From: Lomentospora prolificans | Lineage: Eukaryota > Ascomycota > Sordariomycetes > Microascales > Microascaceae | Reading direction: 5' to 3' | Length of the DNA: 64,000 nucleotides | Assembly (NCBI GenBank): GCA_029532625.1 | Contig: JARFXM010000011.1 | Location: 2,170,001-2,234,000, forward strand | Shown here: positions 59,440 to 64,000 of the stretch, piece by piece | Numbering within the stretch: the first letter of the stretch is position 1 | Layout of the letters: each line of letters starts with the position of its first letter | Program-made: the position numbers and the translations under genes | The notes under the pieces: generated by a model | The model's database searches: none | What the model was told of the DNA's origin: nothing | The model's input: only the letters and a program-made list of their open reading frames with translations

Positions 59440-61271
59440 TGTGAGTATAGATACTGGAGAGAAATTCTGGATACGGTTGAAACGACCAAGTTAGCCATTG
59501 TTCTCGGATATTCTCATGAAAAAAAAAATTCCAAGGGCACGAAAACAGAAAGGCATGTGTGCGCTTTATAAGGGTTGAGATAATCAAGCCCTCGCTCAAG
59601 AATGAAAGCCGTTGCACGCTGGGCAGCAATGGGCCCTTGTCGAAGACGCTATGTGCCCAGACGCGCCGCAGTCGCATGCGGTTAGGGAAGCTGAGAAGAA
59701 GCAAGAGAAAGCCACAAGACGCAGCATTCAAAAGTCGAGAAAGAAATGCCAGCACATCGCACAGCGACATCGAACAGGAGCTCTGACTCACAAATTATGG
59801 AACCCTCGGGGTGCGACGTATCAAGGGCGGAAGCTCAAGTCGCAGCAGAGCTCCCAGAGACGTGATTGGCGGCCTGCGGAGTTGGGGGCGATGCAGGGAA
59901 GCCTTGCGCGAGCACGACGAAGAGCGGTGACGTTCTCCCAAAATATGATCAAATAGGCTAGACCTGTGTATAGCGCTGGGCAGATTGTGTAAAAGTTCCG
60001 TCCTGGGATCGGATGTGGGAGGGCGGTCGGGTAGAATATATGTTATCGGCGTGGTTGCATGTGTATGGATCGGCTAGAGGGCTTAATGTAGAAACACCCT
60101 TGTACTGAATGGCGGATGCCGGCGATGGAACTGGTTTCCTTTCTTGTTCCCTCCTCTTTCACGAGGTGGCGGTCGTTGACAAGCGCGAACGAGCTTGAAT
60201 TATTTCCTTGTTCCTTTGTCTTAGAGGCGGATGGTTGTGATCTTTGTTGTCCAGTGCAGGATGGAGAGATGTAAGGCACGATGCAGGGCTGCAGGAGCGA
60301 AGTGACAAGTGACAAAGACTGGCTAGAGACGAAATGGCAAAGGCTCAACTGTTATACAAGAGGGTGAGAGGGAAAAGACAGTGAAGATGTATTATGATGG
60401 AATGGAGAGAAGACGAAGGGAAAGAGACGGGAAAATGGGAGACAGATGATATTATTATAAGAATAAGCCAGAATGAGCAACACCCAAGCGAAAAGGGATA
60501 GAGACTTATTAAAAAAGGAACGACGGAAAACTTTTCGTCTTAACCCAGAGGGAAATCAGCATGGAAGGTAGGGGGTTGATTCCCATGTTCGACTGGGACA
60601 CTACTCCGGCAGTACGAAAGATACTCCGTAACTGGGAGATGAGCAAGTAGAGTACTTACCACAAATTTGAGATCTCTGGGCAAATAGCCAGGGGCGTGAT
60701 AGCAAGGGGGGTGTGGTTTCTGAATAGGGTGCACCATATTGCAGGCACGCAGCTGGCGTCCATAAGCCTTCTCTCAACCTTCGTTGCTAGCTACCCTTGC
60801 CCCTGTGCTCTCTTGACCTGTACGCACCCCTGAAAGGTACAATCCAGAAGTACTCTATCCCCGTCGGCAGTACTTAGCCATGTAACTGGCCGTGTCAGGT
60901 ACTGTATGCGGTACCCATGGCGGAAGCCCGACTGGGGGTATTAGCAACAGCCAGGCACTCCATTCTCGTCAAGACACTACTCGTTCCTGCCCATCAAATC
61001 TACCCAGGGATGTAGCTGGCGATGGTGTCGACCAGAAGAGTGGGTTCCTCAATCGGCCGGGGAGTGAATCAAGAGCCCGCCATTCGCTCCCCGTCTCGCT
61101 GGTATTGTCACAAAAAGAAAAAAAAGTTATCGAGAGAGGGAGGAACCTTGCTTCCCTCATCTAAAAAAGCTGGGTTCATTCTTTAGGAGGCCCTTAAGTG
61201 GCTACATCAATGCGATGGGGACTAGCTAAGCTCAGTTCCTAATAATAATACCTCCTCGAGGCAGCCGCTTC
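59440..61271. other. Upstream region of the candidate small gene
   Basis: Non-coding apart from short open frames. The minus strand is pyrimidine-rich from about 60520 to 60360, consistent with a transcription start zone for a leftward transcript. A strong donor-like GGTAAGT on the minus strand lies near 60658. No other feature is supported. Confidence 0.45.
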
Positions 61272-62027
61272 CTATATTCGAGGCACGTCACCGCAATGAC
61301 CTGGGTATAAGGGGGGAAGAATAACGAGCATAGAGTACGTACCGCAAAGGCCTGATACAGGCCTTGGCCAGCGCTTTGGAGCCAGGCGCAAAGTCAGTGG
61401 ATCAATCAATTGTTGACAGTGGTTCCGATTAGGACGAGGTTGGTACAACCTCCCTTTTTCTTTTTTCATTATTACTCCTTCATTCCCGTGTACAGTGTTG
61501 TTTGTGCAGAAACTGTACTCGTATCTCGTGCCTGGACAAGGATCTCGCGCGCTCAAGGACAGGGATGGGCTTGTTTCACACGGTCGCCGGCCCACCGGGT
61601 CACACCGTCCATCCTCCGAGGCACTGGGACTGAAGTGCTGGGGTATGAGTCTGACGGCGTCCTGTCTACTTACTTGTACCACTAGCGCGTTCCCATCAGA
61701 AAACCCTTGTGGGCTGTGGATATGGAGGGAGGTGCAACAGAATGAGGCCTTACTCGACTGTGGTCTTACCTTCGGTGAATGCCATGGTACCAACGGCATC
61801 GAGGGAAACCTCGTCCGATGCAGACCGTAATACAGACGTGGCAGGTACAGCAGAGTCCACACGCCCTCTTTCACCCACCTCAACTGCATTTTGATCGGGC
61901 TCGAGCAAAAGCATGGTGCCGCCCTCATACTACTCCGTAGGAGGTTGCTATCTAGCGAAGAGAGCAAGGTTCGCTGTACGAGCAGCATCAAAAGCGACTT
62001 ATACGCAAACCTGTCTTCGGATCGCAA
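61272..62027 (-). CDS. Long open reading frame, unrecognised (251 codons), possibly spurious
   Basis: The longest unassigned open frame in the gene-poor right part. The translation has no recognisable domain, signal peptide or repeat, is rich in Ser, Leu, Arg, Pro and Cys, and has overlapping open frames on the other strand. A frame this long is somewhat unlikely by chance at this base composition, but nothing else supports coding. Listed so it can be checked. Confidence 0.15.
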   Translation of the reverse strand: MRSEDRFAYKSLLMLLVQRTLLSSLDSNLLRSSMRAAPCFCSSPIKMQLRWVKEGVWTLLYLPRLYYGLHRTRFPSMPLVPWHSPKVRPQSSKASFCCTSLHIHSPQGFSDGNALVVQVSRQDAVRLIPQHFSPSASEDGRCDPVGRRPCETSPSLSLSARDPCPGTRYEYSFCTNNTVHGNEGVIMKKEKGRLYQPRPNRNHCQQLIDPLTLRLAPKRWPRPVSGLCGTYSMLVILPPLYPGHCGDVPRI

Positions 62028-64000
62028 CCGGGACTCTACAAATCCGGCGAATTATTCGCCTCTCTCCGCCATGATCATTTTTCATCTTCATGACTGAGTA
62101 ATTACAAGAAGGCACCAGAGCTGGAGAAAGGTCAGCATTCCCTACGCGACCATGGCTACAGCATTCGACATCCCTCTGGCGGCTTGTAATTACCAACAAT
62201 ATTCAAGCTGCCGCTCCATTCTATCTCGTCCTTTACAACCCAAATCAGGGTGGGTCGCTAAAGAGCGGTCCGATTTGCAAAGTTGCAAATCTACTTCGTA
62301 AGTTGATGCCTGACTATCTGTAGAGGTTCCAGGGATGAGGATGTTCGCTGGGCCACTGTTCCATTTCGTCGACCCCGATCTTGCTTGAGATGTGCTGTTG
62401 ACAAGGAGGCAATCGTGGCCGAAACTCGGGAAACTCCGAAGTCTTCCTTTTTTCATCATTTGTGGGTGAGTCCAAGATACGAGTTACCGTTGTCGCGCAT
62501 GAGTCCTCCCATCGTGGACAGAGGTGTCTACCGCAATTACTCCAGAATGTGCTAGTCCGGGGAACACCGGAAATCAGGACGCTGGAACTAACCTGAAATA
62601 CTCGGGTCTCTCTGAACCCCATATTACTGCGCTATCCAGCATTTAGCTCCTTTAGTCCACACTTCGCTATACTATAACAATGAAATGATATAGGGTTGAA
62701 CATCAGCTAGTTTGGGCGGGTTGAAATTATAACCGGTCCTTGGTTCCAACCCCAAAAATCCGTCTTCGAAAGAGAAGAATCCCAAATCTAGTCAGATCTC
62801 GCTCGACAGCTACGCCTTTGCGTGCAAGAGAGAAATATACCCGAGAATTTTCTGCACTATTCATGAATTTAATTAGCCACTGACGAGCTTTACATATCTG
62901 AATTCCATATCTAGAAGGGTGAGGGCTGAAATACTAACCCATAACCCCCGTTGTGCCCCTCACACAGCATTCGCCATCCATCCAGCTAATGGATGTTGGC
63001 CCCGAAGCTCACAACGAAGTAATACAAATGTCCATGGACATCTCCTTGGTCTCAGTGAGACGGCACCACCCACCATTCTCTCAGCCAGTCGAAGCATAGT
63101 GATGCACCCCAGCCCCTCGTCGACAATCGCATCGCCCCACAAGAATCTTGAGCTTTAGTTGGTCCACGTTTCTGGCAGAACACAGCGTCTCGCTCCTTGC
63201 GGTGTGGGCGGCCAGCAGACATTCTCAAGCGGGTCCACCGATAGCAGGAGCTGAAATCAAGTTTTCCAGGGATATTACACTTAGAAAAGGCTTTCATAAC
63301 CCCTGTTCGCGGTGCCACTTGGTCAGAGGAGGCTCATGATAGGTAGTCGGCGATACGAAATGGACAAAGGAGGCATCAGTCGCTTATACTGACACAGAGA
63401 TGACGAGTCGAGCTTAAAACAAGGCTCGACCAAAGGCAAGGTCGAGTTCCTTCTCAAGTTAACTCTCGGCTACCTTCCGAGTCAAGGGCTAGGCAGGCAG
63501 CGAAGACTCTCTCACGATCTGCGACGAGGCACTCTCGTCCAGCTTGACACGTTTGGCGGGGGGTTTTCTTTCCTGCAGGAGGCTTGTGCTACCGTCTTGT
63601 TCTTCGAGTTTCCGAGCAGCCGGGGTCGGACGAGAACCATGGCCAGGGGAAATAGAAATCTATACGAATCAAGCCTGCTACGAAGAGGACGGGATAAAAG
63701 AACATTCTGGAGGGAGAACGACGTGCTGGGATCTTTGTTCGTTTTGTGTTTGTACCTGAGATAGGATCTACCGGCATGGCAGACCGGGAAGTAGACTCGA
63801 GAAAGACGGGACCAAGGTGAAAGAACACCGACCCACGGCATTGGGACGATAGGGGCCCCAGGCATTAGGAACTTGCCCGGAGCTAGCATGGTTGTTGAGC
63901 ATGTATGTCGTCGAGTCTTGGACCAAGCGCGTGGTGTGCAGTAATAGTGCTTACGATGCCCTGTAATTGTAAATAGATCCGCGCGGTGTCGATTGACTGG
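62028..64000. other. Right-edge region without supported genes
   Basis: I see no domain-bearing ORF, RNA gene or mobile element. Short frames near the edge (63512-63889, minus) have no recognisable features. A small inverted pair CTCGACC/GGTCGAG with an 8-base loop lies at 63425-63446. A gene beyond the right edge could use part of this as promoter. Confidence 0.5.

Overview
The window is nuclear DNA of a filamentous ascomycete (Pezizomycotina, most likely a Sordariomycete). The evidence is short spliceosomal introns (about 55-180 bp, one of 395 bp) with GTAAGT/GTACGT-type donors, CTAAC/CTAAT branch sites and CAG/TAG acceptors, CT-rich core promoters, loose gene spacing, and housekeeping proteins of fungal type. 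I placed the genes by reading domains and joining exons by eye. No database search was run, so orthology statements rest on motif recognition.

Left part (1-5210): the 3' part of a coiled-coil septation-type (Uds1) protein gene (+), then TAF13 (-) and the small Golgi/secretory protein kish (+), which share a divergent promoter. From 5211 to about 21106 there is a 16 kb stretch with no gene I can support. It ends in a strongly CT-rich leader that feeds a SOK1/Tcp11-family gene (21107-23032, +).

Middle part (24.3-31.4 kb): a UBAC2/Dsc2-like rhomboid pseudoprotease (-) diverges from a Rer2-type cis-prenyltransferase (+), followed by an ING-family PHD-finger chromatin protein (+). After a 5.8 kb spacer comes a dense block from 37.2 to 52.1 kb: an F-box/LRR protein (+), the vacuolar ATPase a-subunit vph1 (+), the pre-mRNA 3'-end endonuclease YSH1/CPSF73 (-), TFIID subunit TAF4 (+, divergent from YSH1) and a Nit2-type carbon-nitrogen hydrolase (+).

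Right part (52.1-64 kb): a second gene-poor stretch with homopolymer and triplet repeats. It holds one credible small gene candidate, a 33-codon ORF on the minus strand (59338-59439) with a strong start context, a plausible upstream intron and a CT-rich promoter-like block.

The genes are ordinary housekeeping functions: transcription initiation (TAF13, TAF4), chromatin reading (ING), mRNA 3'-end formation (YSH1), secretory/ER functions (kish, Dsc2-like, cis-prenyltransferase for dolichol), vacuole acidification (vph1), ubiquitin targeting (F-box) and metabolite repair (Nit2). They do not form an obvious pathway cluster, and I see no secondary-metabolite cluster, intact transposon, CRISPR array, rRNA or tRNA. 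The best leads for new biology are the small minus-strand ORF at 59.4 kb, an apparent mitochondrial-targeting upstream start on the Nit2 gene, and the large non-coding stretches.
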